Source of the DNA: Phaseolus vulgaris
Lineage: Eukaryota; Streptophyta; Magnoliopsida; Fabales; Fabaceae
Assembly: GCF_000499845.2 (NCBI RefSeq)
Contig: NC_023751.2
Span: forward strand, 9,389,564 to 9,453,563
DNA: 64,000 nt
Reading direction: 5' to 3'
Of the stretch, positions 12,701 to 24,199 are shown one piece after another. Numbering within the stretch: position 1 is the first letter of the stretch; every line of letters begins with the position of its first letter. A model generated the notes under the pieces. It saw only the letters and a program-made list of their open reading frames with translations, was not told the origin of the DNA and did not search any database. The position numbers and the translations under genes were made by a program.

Positions 12701-14421
12701 GCAGATTAACATGCTGAATCAACTCAGTGAAAAAGAAGAGAGTTCTTTAAAAAAATCATTGGAAACAAAAGTTATACAAAATCTACTGTGTCTTATCTAC
12801 TAAGCTTTAATTAGTAGGTTCTTTGCTTAGCCACTCCTTGTTCCACATGTATACAACCTTTTCCTACCAACCAATCCTTCACTCATTTTTTATTTGCAGC
12901 ACCAATTACGTCAAAGCTTTGTGCATTAGGGAGACCTAACCGACACTTCAATTTCATATTCTATTCAGGACACAAAGGGAAGCGCCTAAAGTTCTCACAA
13001 AAAGCTCACACCAAAAGAACAAAAAAGAGAAAAACAAATGAAAATTAGGTCTCAAACTCAATCTTAAGGTAAATGAGAAAAATGAAGATTTAAGATGGAC
13101 TAGTAGTTGCACGAAAACTTCTCATCATTCAGCAACATCTTTTAAAGTCAAACTCGTCATCAACTTCAAACACCTTTTTCTTAAAAACAACATCCTTAAA
13201 GAAGGTTATTTGTAGGGGTTACAATTTCACTATTTACAAAATTTTTTTTGATGTGACAGCTTTTATACATTTGAAAAATATATACTTATTCTTAATAAAG
13301 TTTAAGAATTGATAGAAAATTATAAAACTAACTATTTTGAAATTCTTAAATATGGCATTATCAAAGAAAAAAAAGTTCTCAAAGTTCTTAAGTCTCATGT
13401 AATGTTATAGGACTCACAAAAAGTAGTTAAACAGCACCCATAGTTACACCATTCAACATGCTCTAACAATAATTATATAACTCCACCATCAATGCCGTTT
13501 ACCCGGTTCTCTTGTCTCCTTATTCCGTACAAAAAGAATTCCACTGTTCACACTGGGACACACCTCAACATGCAGTGATTTCAGCGTTTAACAAAATGAA
13601 AAAGAAAAAGGATAAGTGTGAGCTAATCCATGGTGCTCCTTCCTTTTATGTGCTTTAGTTATAGTTTATTGTTTTGCATTTTGTTGGAGAAGTGGTGGAG
13701 CCAAAGCTATTGTTGGAAGTTTTGAATCAGTGAGAAGCATATTCAATTCAAAAGAAGGCAGCAGAATAAAAAAAGAATGCTATTGCACCTTATAAATTCA
13801 GTCACATGAAGCTCACAATATGTCTTATAAGTGGCTTTAATTCATCTTCACTTTCAAAATTTCAAGGAATCAGCATGTAGACGAATAGTTTATACGACTA
13901 TTCAAGCCAAGACAGCAGCACTATTGCATTGAAATGAAGATTAAATTTCTAAATAACAAAAATATTCAAAAGAGAACAAAGACTTGGGAGAACGCATGCG
14001 ATCTTAGCAGCATTTTTTAAGAGTTTCCAGCTTTGGCATACAGCTTTAGTCCATTGAAACCCAAAGAAAAGGTCCACTCAGTAGAATACACAACAAGTGT
14101 GGGGTCAAAAACTGTATATGATCATCGCCAACTTAATATATATAGAAAGATAAATTTCATGATTAGATAATTGCATATTGAAATAAAGATATTGAAGAGA
14201 AAACGACGTTGTTGAATGGAGAACTATGCGATGTCAGCGTCACTGAAGTGTACATACATTGTGTGAAGTTCAAATTAGTCACTCAACATCGCAAACGTCA
14301 ATGAACTTCTGTTCTGCATTATGGTTTTGGTGTCAGTATTGGGGTTTCCTGTGTACATGACAGCCAGAGAACGTGCGTGTTACAAGTTGCCTTCAACCTA
14401 CACATCTTTTCACTCATCTCC
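9791..14421. other. Intergenic DNA without recognised genes
   Basis: Long AT-rich intergenic region. It includes a duplicated 36-base unit near 9919-9987 (AGTATTATGATGGTACTTGG repeated twice) and an (AT)n run near 10384-10399. A 90-codon ORF at 12428-12700 and a 73-codon ORF at 10788-11009 show no motif I recognise and I treat them as accidental. 12.8-14.3 kb is less AT-rich and more unique-looking, but I could not find exon-like sequence in it. Confidence 0.4.
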
Positions 14422-14430
14422 TTCTATAAT

Positions 14431-15381
14431 GGTTTTTTTTTATCATCATGGGGTTTTTTTTTTTTTTGCTTTTTATCAAAATGGGGTATGTTTAAAAAAA
14501 ATTACAAATTAAGACAAGTCGTGTCAATTCGGCACGATTTCATATGCACAAATCGTCCCAATTAGGCACGACTTATGTCTTGTCATACTGAAGTCGTGCC
14601 AGCTTAGCACGACTTCTGCCTTGTCATACTGAAGTTGTGCCAACTTGGCACGACTTCTGCCACGTCATAATTTTTTTTATTTTATTGTTTATATATTGGG
14701 TAGTAAGTTATGTAATATTAAAAATTAATTTGATACATAATTTTCTAAAAGTGTTAGTTTTAAGGAACAAAAAATTGGAATAATTTACTTCTAGTTCAAC
14801 TTTATATTTTTATTTTATATCTTGTAATGAATCTTACTAATTTGTTTAGTTCTAATTAATTTCTTCTCATCATTACATGTTTTGTAAAATCATTACTTCT
14901 CAAGTTATTTATTTTGCAAATTCACAACAATAATTCTCTATTTATTTTCCAAATACAATAAATTTTCATTATCTATTTATTTCCAAATTCAATAACAATT
15001 TTCTCCATTTTTTAATTAATCAAATAATCAAGTTATTGTATTACATTACTGGCAAACATGATCCATACACGATTATCCAATTTTTTGTTCCTTAAAACTA
15101 ACACTCTTAGAAAATTATGTATCAAATTAATTTTTAACATTACATAACTTACTACCCAATATATAAACAATAAAATAAAATAAAAAAAATATGGCGTGGC
15201 AGAAGTCGTGCAAAGTTGGCACGACTTCAGTATGACAAGGCAGAAGTCGTGCCTAATTGGGACGATTTGTGCATATGAAGTCGTGCCAAATTGGCACGAC
15301 TTGCCTAAATTTGTAATTTTTTTTAAACGGATCCCATTTTGGTAAAAAACAAAAAAAATAACCCCATCATGGTCAAAAACC
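14431..15381. mobile_element. 951-bp Mutator-like element (MITE type) with ~320-350-bp terminal inverted repeats
   Basis: The sequence from 14431 to about 14780 is repeated in reverse complement from about 15075 to 15381, so the element is nearly all inverted repeat around a ~290-bp AT-rich centre. It begins GGTTTTT and ends AAAAACC. It is flanked by TTCTATAAT (14422-14430) and CTCTATAAT (15382-15390), a 9-bp target duplication with one mismatch, as expected for Mutator-type transposition. Each arm contains several short palindromes built on AGTCGTGCC and GGCACGACTT. There is no transposase ORF; the small ORFs at 14321-14565 are artefacts of the arm. It must have been moved in trans. Confidence 0.85.
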
Positions 15382-15599
15382 CTCTATAATGCCTAATAAC
15401 AAAGGTAAAACAAAATCAAATTCTTAAATTTAATCCATAATTATCCTAATTTATATTATGTTTAAGTTTATTTAAATGAATTTATCCCAAATTCAAATAT
15501 ACATTTTTGGATAGATTTGAATTGGTTACTCGAATAATTTTTTGGATTTTAAAAATCTAAAATCAAGATGCATATATGTCATTTTAAGTTATGAAATGG

Positions 15600-16530
15600 T
15601 ACGTCGGAAGAGATCCAAGGTAATACCGAGTTAGGTTGGGATTGAGTTGAATCGGTTCGAAAGAAAGTCGAGTCAATTTGGTCAGGACTCAGGTCAAATC
15701 GAGTCAATCCAAAGAGTTTATTCGAGTCGAACCTAGATCGAGTTGAGTCAATTTGAAAACAAGTATAGTAGATTCATTTAAATTAGAGCTGGTTGGGGTC
15801 CATATTGAGGGGATTTGATCCGAACCCAGATGAGTCAAGTTAGAGTCAAACCAGACACTCGCTAAGCCGGGTTGACCCAGAACCAACTCTAGAAAGATGG
15901 GGCTAGGTTTGATGAAGTCTAGTTGGGTCGTTGTTGGCCCACATCATCAAGCCTATATTGGGTTGGGGCCATGTCAAATTAAGTTCACCCAATCTCACGT
16001 CAGGTCGAGCCGAGTTAACTCAGGCCCACGTCGACCCGAGCAGTCCATGTTCAATCAAGTTGGGTTAGTCTCAAGTTAGATTGAGCTGAACTCGGTCAGG
16101 TCCAGGTCTTATCGGGCCTAGGTGAGAGCAAGATGAATTGGGTCAAGTCAAACTAAGTTGAGTTGGGTTCGTGTTGGCTAAGATATCAAACCCACATCAA
16201 GTTGGGACCCTGTCAAGCTAAGTTAGATCAATCCTACATTAGGTCGAACTAAGTCAGCCTATTCCCAGGATGATACACGTTCAACCAAGTTGTGTAGGAC
16301 TCAAATTGAGTTGAATTTGATCAATATTAGGTTAAGTTGGGTCGAGATCAAGCTTAGTGTAGATGGGTCCAGATCAAGTCGAGTTTAGGTGGGGATCAAA
16401 ACAGACCTATACCAAGTCAAGTCACGTCAAGTTGGGCCTATGTTTGGTCGATAAATTGAGCCTATATCGAGTTAAGGTCGTGTCAAGCTAAATTGGGTTG
16501 ATCTCAAGTTAGGTTAATTAGGTCGATCCG
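15600..16530. repeat. Degenerate short-motif low-complexity tract (GGGTCGAGTTGGGTC-like)
   Basis: Over 900 bases are built from loosely repeated words such as GGTCGAGTC, AGTTGGGTC and AGGTCAAG, with no fixed period. The tract is richer in G/C than its flanks and yields short ORFs on both strands (15704-15886 minus, 15897-16079 plus) that are by-products of the repeat. Such GT/GA-rich degenerate tracts are common in plant intergenic DNA, often as parts of retrotransposon non-coding regions. No terminal structure was identified here. Confidence 0.6.
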
Positions 16531-16732
16531 ATATTAAATTTAATCTAATTAACAAAGTGAGTTTAATCTAATTTAAATTAAATTAAAAAAATTCAAATCA
16601 ATTTGATCAATTAAAATGAATCTAAGAATTTGGATTGGATCTATACTGATCCTACCTAATAATAACTCACGCAACAAGAAAATAATTAAATATCAACCAA
16701 TTTAGAAGCCAAAAATAATTATGCTGACTAAG

Positions 16733-17034
16733 TTAAATATTACATTATAAACTAAAATATTATTTTTATTTAAAGTAGTTTCTATTATTAATAAAAAAAT
16801 TATAAAATAGTTTTTAAATTGGTATCAACATTAGCTATAAAAGTTTTAGCAACTAACTACTTTATATTCTAAATTAGTCATTAATTTAATTAAAGATTAA
16901 TTTAAAATCTAAAATAGCAACTAAAATCTTAGTAGTTAATCTTAGATATCAATTTAAAAATTATTTTATAAATTTTTATTAATAATAAAAACTATTATAA
17001 ATTAATAAATTTTAGCTTATAAAATAGTATTTAA
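16733..17034. mobile_element. Fold-back MITE, about 300 bp
   Basis: The two halves are imperfect reverse complements over about 130 bases each. The left arm (from TTAAATATTACATTATAA, through TCTATTATTAATAAA, to TTTTAGCAACTAA) matches the right arm read backwards (AAAATCTTAGTAGTTAA, then TTATTAATAATAAAAA, then TAGCTTATAAAATAGTATTTAA). Divergence between arms indicates age. It has no coding capacity. The target duplication could not be defined, so the superfamily is open; the TAGCAACTAA subterminal word is typical of long-TIR plant MITEs. Confidence 0.65.
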
Positions 17035-18115
17035 TTTAATTAATATAATAATTAATTATTATTTTTATATTAGTTAATATTATATATGTTAAAAGGTTGT
17101 CGGGAATATCAAAGCATGTAATAGTAATATTTGAAACACAATAAATTTAACTACAACAATGAGATCAGAGCATTAGTATTGAGAAGTGTTAAATTCAATA
17201 TCTCATATTATTCAAAAGTTTGTCAGAACAGTTTATTCAAGGTTTTCTTGTCTTACCAGGACAGCATTATTGAGCTTATAACATTTTCCATTGAGAAAAG
17301 TGAAAAAGAAGTATGCATTTTGGTTCTGTAAATGTATATTTGTTTGACAATAAATTAGTGATTCTAAAAAAAGTGCTCCTTTTATATGAACAATAGAAAG
17401 CAGTGGTGGAATAGATATGAAATGGGCCTTTTAGGGGAGAAGTCCAATAGCACTGTTTTTTATTGTAAGTTTGGTAGTTGACACCAATGAATTCGAATTT
17501 AAATGAACACTGTGAAGCTGCAAAAATTTTAAAGAATCAATAAATGTTTTGTTCCTTCTCTGAAGCATTACTGAATCAATAAATGTTGACTCAGAAAACT
17601 TAAATACTATATTCTTGTGCTTTTACTTCGCTTATAATTGTTGCTAATTATTTCTCTATCATATATATTAAACTATTTTGTATTATTCAAAAAATGTTAT
17701 ATTTTGGCTCATATAATATAATTTGATTATATATTCCTGCTACTAGCCTTCAATATTGACGTCACCCGTAATATCCGAAAACTATATTGTAATTTTATGA
17801 GCTCAAGTGCTTAAAAAAGTAAGTCAAATAACGTGTAACACAATAACGAAAAGTGAATTATTTTTATAAATAATATTTTCCTCAAAACATTTTGTTGTCA
17901 AGGAACATAATGAATTGACATTGTGATATATTTTTTGTCCATAATTGAAACTAGACTCATGGATGAACCAATCCAAAAAAGTGGCCCAAAAATTAAGTAT
18001 GAAACGGTGGCCCAATTCATACCTGAAAATCAATCGTTATAAGTTTTAGTAAATGCATGGAGTTCTCGACAACGGATCGGATCCGTGTCGTAACGGTAGC
18101 ACGTCTGAATCCAGT
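17035..18115. other. Intergenic DNA without recognised genes
   Basis: Mixed AT-rich sequence. ORFs at 17131-17331 (plus) and 17824-18033 (minus) are short and without motifs. Nothing else seen. Confidence 0.4.
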
Positions 18116-18124
18116 TCAGAAGTT

Positions 18125-18564
18125 GGCAATTGCTTCCTGCACCATATCACTGCACCCGATTCCAGCGGAAAAGACGAAACTATCCTTAAAAAAAATTTCC
18201 AAAATATGTGTTCCGGATTTTTTTTTCCGGAACGAAATTTTATATTACGGATTTTTTTATCCGGAATGAGTTTCTCATTTTTGTTTCCAGATTTTTATTT
18301 CCGAAACACAATAATCTCTTTTCCAGATTTTTTTTTCCAGAATGTATTATTTATCAATTCCGGATTTTTTTGTCCGGAATAGAATTTTAAATTTTGTTTC
18401 CGGATTTTTATTTCCGAAACTCAATAACCACTTCCGGATATATTTTTCCAGAATATATTATTTTTAATTCCGGATTTTTATTTCCAGAATAAAGGGTATT
18501 TTTGGAGTTTTTAAAATTGTGTTGGGTGCAGGTTAAAATGTGTTGGGTGCAGGGAGCATTTGCC
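18125..18564. mobile_element. 440-bp non-autonomous MULE with perfect 9-bp target duplication and hairpin-array interior
   Basis: The left end GGCAATTGCTTCCTGCACC (18125) is matched by the right end, which read on the minus strand is GGCAAATGCTCCCTGCACC. Both are flanked by the identical 9-mer TCAGAAGTT (18116-18124 and 18565-18573), the signature of Mutator-type insertion. The inverted ends continue imperfectly for about 70 bases. The interior (18209-18495) is an array of about eight small hairpin units (see separate entry). No transposase is present. Ends of the same type occur at 51472 and about 54556, so this is the small relative of the larger MULEs there. Confidence 0.9.
18209..18495. 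repeat. Array of about eight TTCCGGA-N-TCCGGAA hairpin units
   Basis: Units start near 18210, 18246, 18283, 18319, 18356, 18398, 18430 and 18469. Each consists of TTCCGGA or TTCCAGA, a T-rich spacer of 6-9 bases, and TTTCCGGAA or a variant, giving a small inverted repeat. A higher-order period of about 115 bases is visible: the block from 18278 is repeated from 18393. Three overlapping ORFs (18053-18390) and the minus ORF at 18408-18614 are by-products. The array is the interior of the 440-bp MULE. Confidence 0.8.
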
Positions 18565-18573
18565 TCAGAAGTT

Positions 18574-19940
18574 TGCGTGTTAGATTCAGCTTCCACTGTT
18601 TGATATTTTTTCAATTAAATATTATTAAATAAAGAAAACTATTTTAAAGAAAAAAAATGTTAAATTACGTTTTTTCCTTTATAATACATAATTGGTGATT
18701 CTTTTTTTAACTTTTAATTTCAGTCTTACAATTTAAAATAAAAGAAGCTCGTCCAATTAAAAAAAGAAAAGGTTAAAACCCCGATCCTTTTATTCTTTTG
18801 ATTAATAAAATAAATGAATTTATTTCATAAATTAAAATTCATTTATACTCTTATTTGAAAAATTAAATGAGATGGTGTTTGTAACAGTCAAAGTACATAA
18901 GTTAATTTTAATTGTAAGAAAATTAATTTATTTTGTTCTTTTGTTTTCTTATTGTATAGTGTTGATGTAAAATTCCTAAATTTTTTTTAAAAATATTATG
19001 CGTGTAATATCTAATTAACATATAAACATATAATGTTTTTTCATATTTGTATCTCAAAATATATCCTTCTTCATAGGAATTTAATATATACATCCAAAAA
19101 GTTTAAAAACAAAACAAAGCAAAGCATTCAATTTAAATATATCTAATCCTTCTGCTCACCGAGGAACTCTATTACCTGCAATCTCATCTGCTCCCGTGTA
19201 AATACACCATCATCACAGTTAGAGAAACAACCAAATAACAGGTAAGCTAACCATATAAAACAAAATTCTATAAAATTTCACTTTGAAATTAATAAAACAT
19301 AAATCATAAGTCTCATACAAATTCTCAAATCATCAAATGTCATACAAATTATCAAATCATCAAGTGTCATACAAATTCTATATTCATCTTTCACATGTCA
19401 GACTTCCACTGACTCATATAACATAGACACTTAACTCTACTTCCGGAAGACTCGTGCGTTGGCTCAGAGATCAGTACCTATCATACTATATCATTGTGAA
19501 ATCCACACAGCTATGCGCATATATAATCTCAATATCATCTCTCTCCTAGTATGACAGGTTAACTCATATAACAGGTCAAGTTAGTTATCTTTCAAACAAC
19601 TTACCTATTCATATGAACCTCCTCCGACTCTCACCACCTGAATAACTTCATCTATATGATTTCATTATCTCAGTAGAGTCAGGATATCTCCTTCTAGACG
19701 AATCCCTAGTCAATGCACATCCTAAACAATCTTAACACGGTATTTTCTTTCCTGAAAATACTATTTCTTGATCTTACTTTCACATCATTGCACACTTCTT
19801 TTAACACATCAATACACCATACAATCATAACATATAATTTAACTTTCTAATAATCCAAATATATCCAAAGAAGTTATTTAACAATAGTAATCTAAAATAA
19901 ACTATGCTAAAATAATAAAAATAGCAATATTCATATATGT
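18574..19940. other. Intergenic DNA, possible retrotransposon non-coding sequence at 19140-19800
   Basis: 18574-19130 is AT-rich and featureless. From about 19140 to 19800 the composition changes to a more balanced, C-rich sequence (for example CTCACCGAGGAAC, ACTTCCGGAAGACTCG, GACTCTCACCACC) without ORFs. A 27-bp direct repeat (CATACAAATT plus TCAAATCATCAA) occurs about 2.5 times at 19314-19380. The composition resembles LTR or untranslated leader sequence of a retrotransposon, but I could not find paired LTRs, so this is only a suggestion. Confidence 0.35.
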
Positions 19941-19946
19941 ATACAA

Positions 19947-20310
19947 AATTTTGGATTGAACGAAAATATTTTAGGTTGATCGAAATCACACCAGAGAGCA
20001 CCTAGAAATTTTGGTTTGAACGAAAATATTTTAGGTTGATCGAAATCACACCAGAGAGCACCCAAAATTTTTGGTTTGAACGAAAATATTTTATGTTGAT
20101 CGAAATCACACCAGAGAGCATCCAGAAATTTTGGTTTGAACGAAAATATTTTAGGTTGATCGAAATCACACCAGAAAGCATCCATAAATTTTGGTTTGAA
20201 CGAAAATATTTTAGGTTGATCGAAATCACACCAGAGAGCATCCAGAAATTTTGGTTTGAACGAAAATATTTTAGGTTGATCGAAATCATACCAGAGAGCA
20301 TCCAAATTAA
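19947..20310. repeat. 60-bp minisatellite, six copies
   Basis: A 60-bp unit (TTTTGGTTTGAACGAAAATA, then TTTTAGGTTGATCG, AAATCACACCAGAGAGCA and a variable CATCCAGAAA end) is repeated six times at almost exact 60-base spacing. Copies differ by a few substitutions: GGATTG for GGTTTG in the first, TTATGTTG in the third, CAGAAAGC in the fourth and CATACC in the last. Because 60 is a multiple of three and the unit has no stop in several frames, two minus-strand ORFs (19931-20305, 20002-20403) and one plus ORF (20036-20377) run through it. I see no promoter, splice or family evidence that any is translated. Confidence 0.92.
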
Positions 20311-21900
20311 CAAAGTCCCTGCTATAGCTAAAATTAATCTAATCAACATCAACAACCAATACTCAACAACATTATAATTGTATAACAACAACCTTTTTTT
20401 CATTCTTAAAAAAAAATTAAACTAAACATTTTTAATTTATTACTTTTTAAAAACTCATTTCTTTCTTCAATAATTATATTTTTATCTATTTTAAACATTA
20501 AAAATATTTTTTTTTACAACCAATTAATTTTTTAAGGCATCCAAAATTAAAATTATCAATTCTTTTTAGTTTATTTTATTATATTGGTTCTTAAATTTAT
20601 TTTTATTCTATTTTATATTTATTTCTTTTCTTTTTCATTCACTCTACACAAAGAAATAAAAAAATCTAAAAACAACAGGGAAATAAAAATAAAAAGATGA
20701 TAGATAGAAAATAAAAATAAAAGAATGATGAAGAATTAAAAATGGAAATAGTGTTATATGATGGAAAAAAAGTCTACATATTATCAAAAAATTGAATCCA
20801 AAATCTTTGTCGACGGTATTAAATTCTACCAACTAGTAGAGACAACCATCATCATCATTGGTAATTACGCAACACACTCACTCTCTAAATATCCTGAAAA
20901 TTATTTATTAAAATTTAATGAAATCCACCATATGATGTATACTTTCTTTTTATGCGACGGACTTCACTCGATTTCAAGAATTTTATTAAACCTTCTATTT
21001 TGTTTCAAATGTCCTGAATCTCAAAACTTACTGTTCTATAAACCGGAACATTGTAAAGGAAACTGCACTCATCATTGGTTATTGTTTTCAAAAGCTATAT
21101 TCAACGTATACCTTAAGTATCATATCAAAGGTAAAGGAAACTGTTCAATAGTTGATATGCTTCTAATGTAAAGATGAGTAGGCAGGTAGAAACTGGTTTT
21201 CGGTTCCTTGTTTATTCTGATGTTGGATGTTATTGACTTTGTGTTTGGAACCTGTTGTACAAAAACTAAATATTCTTAATAAAAGTTGTATCCTTAGCCT
21301 TTCAAAACAATAATTTGGAACATTGTAAATGGTCAAGAGAACTGAATGCATGGATGAGAAAAATTGAAACAGAATAACAGATATTGCAGGCTTCGGCTAC
21401 ATAATATTCTGTTATGTACGAGCAGCTTACATTAATTGACAAATTGAAGCATAACTTTAAAACTACAACTTTAATTGTGGAAAGGGACCATCCAAAAGGC
21501 CAAATTTTGAAGATGGCCAACTTGTGCTATTACCAAATATTAAATTCAACCATAAGAAGATCTACTACTTTATATACCAAGAGATTCAAGCCACAACCTA
21601 AGTAAGAAGGGAGTACAGAAAAACTTTACGTGGCAGCAAAGTTCATCTTCCCAAAGAGAAATCTGTAGGCTGGTCAATGGTGTAATATAGACCAGATATT
21701 GTTCTACATAGATTTTAACCATGATATTCATAGAGCAGAAATGAGTAAATGATACTATTAACAAGGAATAAACAGCTTATCTAGCAATTTCACTTCTGGC
21801 CACATAACCTGGGGAAATTGAAGTTGGGGAAACAATGACAAATTTCAAATGGTTGAAGGTTCTCCTATACAAGATTACACCACGAAGCATGAAAGAACCA
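20311..21900. other. Intergenic DNA; unassigned 137-codon ORF at 20758-21171
   Basis: 20311-20750 is AT-rich. The plus-strand ORF at 20758-21171 encodes 137 residues with no motif I recognise, biased toward I, L, F and K as expected for AT-rich DNA read by chance. 21180-21900 has a less AT-rich, transcribed-looking character and probably contains the 3' UTR of the yippee-like gene near its right edge. I do not call a gene from these data. Confidence 0.35.
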
Positions 21901-21943
21901 ATATGAAGAGCAGAATGAATGGATTGGGGGTTACAATGTAATG

Positions 21944-23537
21944 CTACCAGTTCTCCTTAACAATTTTTGACTTTTCAAGTATGAACTTTCCTTCCTTGTA
22001 CCTCTGGGACGCTTCATAAGCTCTTTCATACTTCCAACCCAACACTTCACGGCAATCACCACAATAAACATCAGCAACAGTGTGGAGGCCAGTCAAGAGA
22101 TGTCTGTCTTCTTTTGGCCCCATGACAACATTCATTGCATGGGAAAACAGAAAGGCACGGCCGTTTCTCCCCTAGTTATAAAATTTAGCACGATAATTTC
22201 AGAAAAATGACCCGGGAAAGCTTTTGTAGCAGATAAAATCATAAACCTCAACTCTAAGTCTAAATACCAAGAACAACCAAAAAGCCTTCAGTTAGAGAAT
22301 TTGCAAAGTCCAAATGAAAATATACAAAGATCCCTGGGGAATATTTTCATCTAGGAAATATGTAAAATAATGAATGAACAAAACACAACATATTGCCAAT
22401 CTTTGTGAAGTTGCACTGCTATATCAGTTAACCATTTAAAGAGACAGAAAGATATGAAAGGTCGAAAATCTAAATCTCCTACTTTCCTCAACAATATCCT
22501 CCATCTTTAACACTGACATTGTCTTCCCACGACCACATTTGAAATGATGTTTTCAAATTTCAACCAAAAGCATCCTCAGCGTGCAGATAACCCATACATT
22601 GAAAATCACAGCAACAGCCACATCCAACAGACATCTATAGCTGCTGTCACTTGGTGCATGTACAGCTAATTGATAATAAGCATCATGTCTTCTGCAGTAT
22701 TTATTTATTCACAACCTTAATTTGCCAATACTGCCATCAGTCTCACTCTGTAGAAGCATGTCAAACTCTCTTGTATAGCTCACTTACTACTAAGCATGTA
22801 ATCATGACATTATTAAACTTAGACAACCCATAATGCATTAGAAGTTCATCAGTATTAGTACAGACTAATTTCCTTTATTTCCAATTAAGAAAAAAACAGA
22901 ATGAGGAATTATCCAAATTTTAACCTGAAATCAAATTTTAAAAAAAACAACTTTTTCTTATTCAAATTGAACGTAAGACCTGAATTCATTGTAGTTCTAA
23001 TAGTATTAAGAAATATACACATTTGGCTTTAGAAGTGGATTCTAGTCACTAGTGAGACTAGTCTCATTGTTGATTGAACCACTCACTTCTGTACTTAACC
23101 TCAATTACAAAACAAGAGCTGAAATTTCTTTCCTTTCCTGAAATCACCCTGGAATTTCCCCACTTTACCTTCGTAATAATAATAATGGCACCTAGAAACA
23201 ATAATATTCAGCAAAGCCCTTACCCTTTTGAATAACCAGGAGGGTTCTGTGGTGGAAAGTAAAAAAGGTAAAGGACACTTGCAGATGGAGATTTCAATTG
23301 GCAACAAACCATCATATACAGCTAAGAAATCAACGGTAAAAATTCACATAATTTTCACATAAAATGTAAGAATAAGAAAACATTTCATACAAATTTTTGG
23401 TCCCAGAAAAGTAAAACACAGAGAGAGAGAGGGAGAAGGTTTACATGAAAAGACTTGGAAATAATATCATCGTGGAGTGAGACCTGGTTTCTACAATTAG
23501 AGCAGCTATACAAGCGAGGTCCTATCAGTTCCGCCAT
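21944..23537 (-). CDS. Yippee-like protein (106 aa, zinc-binding Yippee domain)
   Basis: Two coding exons on the minus strand: 23537-23445 (ATG to CAT, then GTAAAC) and 22171-21944 (after CTAG, ending TAG). They join in phase 0 to give 106 residues, the size of the short plant yippee-like proteins. The Yippee/Mis18-type zinc fold is defined by two CxxC pairs, visible as CSNC (residues 12-15) and CGDC (68-71). The core [16 protein letters not shown] and the ending KIVKENW are highly typical. In animals YPEL proteins are small nuclear/centrosomal proteins, and in yeast a relative is a GID ubiquitin-ligase subunit; in plants the role is not settled. The intron is 1,273 bases. A possible non-coding 5' exon lies near 23693-23721 between TTGCAG and GTAAAG. 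No defects were seen. Confidence 0.93.
22172..23444 (-). other. Intron of the yippee-like gene
   Basis: Single coding-region intron with GT-AG ends, 1.27 kb, moderately AT-rich. Small ORFs within it (22651-22833 plus, 23101-23307 minus) have no motifs. A short GA-rich run (AGAGAGAGAGAG) lies near 23420-23431 close to the donor side. Confidence 0.8.
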
Positions 23538-24080
23538 GAATTGGTTAAAAAAAATTCAGGTTAAACACCTCACTGCTCCAAATAAACCAAACACCGGTGA
23601 CCCAAGAGAGTAACAGAGCAAGGATTTCGATTATAAATGAATGAGATGAAGAAAAGGGGGCAGAGGAATAAAAGTGATGAAATTTCTTTACCTACACCAA
23701 GCTCAATGATGACCCAAAGTCTGCAACAATAAGATAAGAAGAAAATACGGCGTTAGTTAGCGTGCAAAAATAGGCTTAATCACAAAAGTTAACGAAGATT
23801 CCCAATTAGACTCTTCAAAATAAAATAAAATGAATTGCATTATATGGTAATCAGATAAAGACACAGTAAACACCACCACTTGCACAGGATATTATCCTCT
23901 TAATCGTAAATATTAGCATTAACATTAATAATAAACAAACCAATTAATCAAATTACTGGAACAAAACTCTTTTACAAGAGAAAAGGCAGGTAGGTTGTTG
24001 AGGTTAAACCCAGCTTTCATTTTTTCTAGAGTTTACATTTTTTTTAATTAGTTTGAAAGAGTTATCTTTTTATTTGGTTT

Positions 24081-24091
24081 GTTAGGGTTAC
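24081..24091 (-). promoter_or_regulatory. Telo-box-like motif upstream of the yippee-like gene
   Basis: Read on the minus strand the sequence is GTAACCCTAAC, containing the ACCCTA core of the plant telo-box. It lies about 0.55 kb upstream of the start codon. Telo-boxes are known near transcription starts of plant housekeeping genes; function here is inferred from position only. Confidence 0.35.
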
Positions 24092-24199
24092 GTTTTGAAG
24101 TTTTGTTCTGGATTTGATCGGTCGCGGTAATGAAAAATCCACAACCGCACTCAATGTTAGGTAATTTTCCCTAACTCCAACCTAAGTTTATCAACTGTT

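Noticed and set aside
18053..18614. Four overlapping ORFs with repeated FFFPE/RIFFSG units
   Set aside because: They are translations of the hairpin array inside the 440-bp MULE.
20758..21171. 137-codon plus-strand ORF
   Set aside because: No family motif, composition as expected from AT-rich DNA, no splice or promoter context. Kept only as a note in the intergenic entry.
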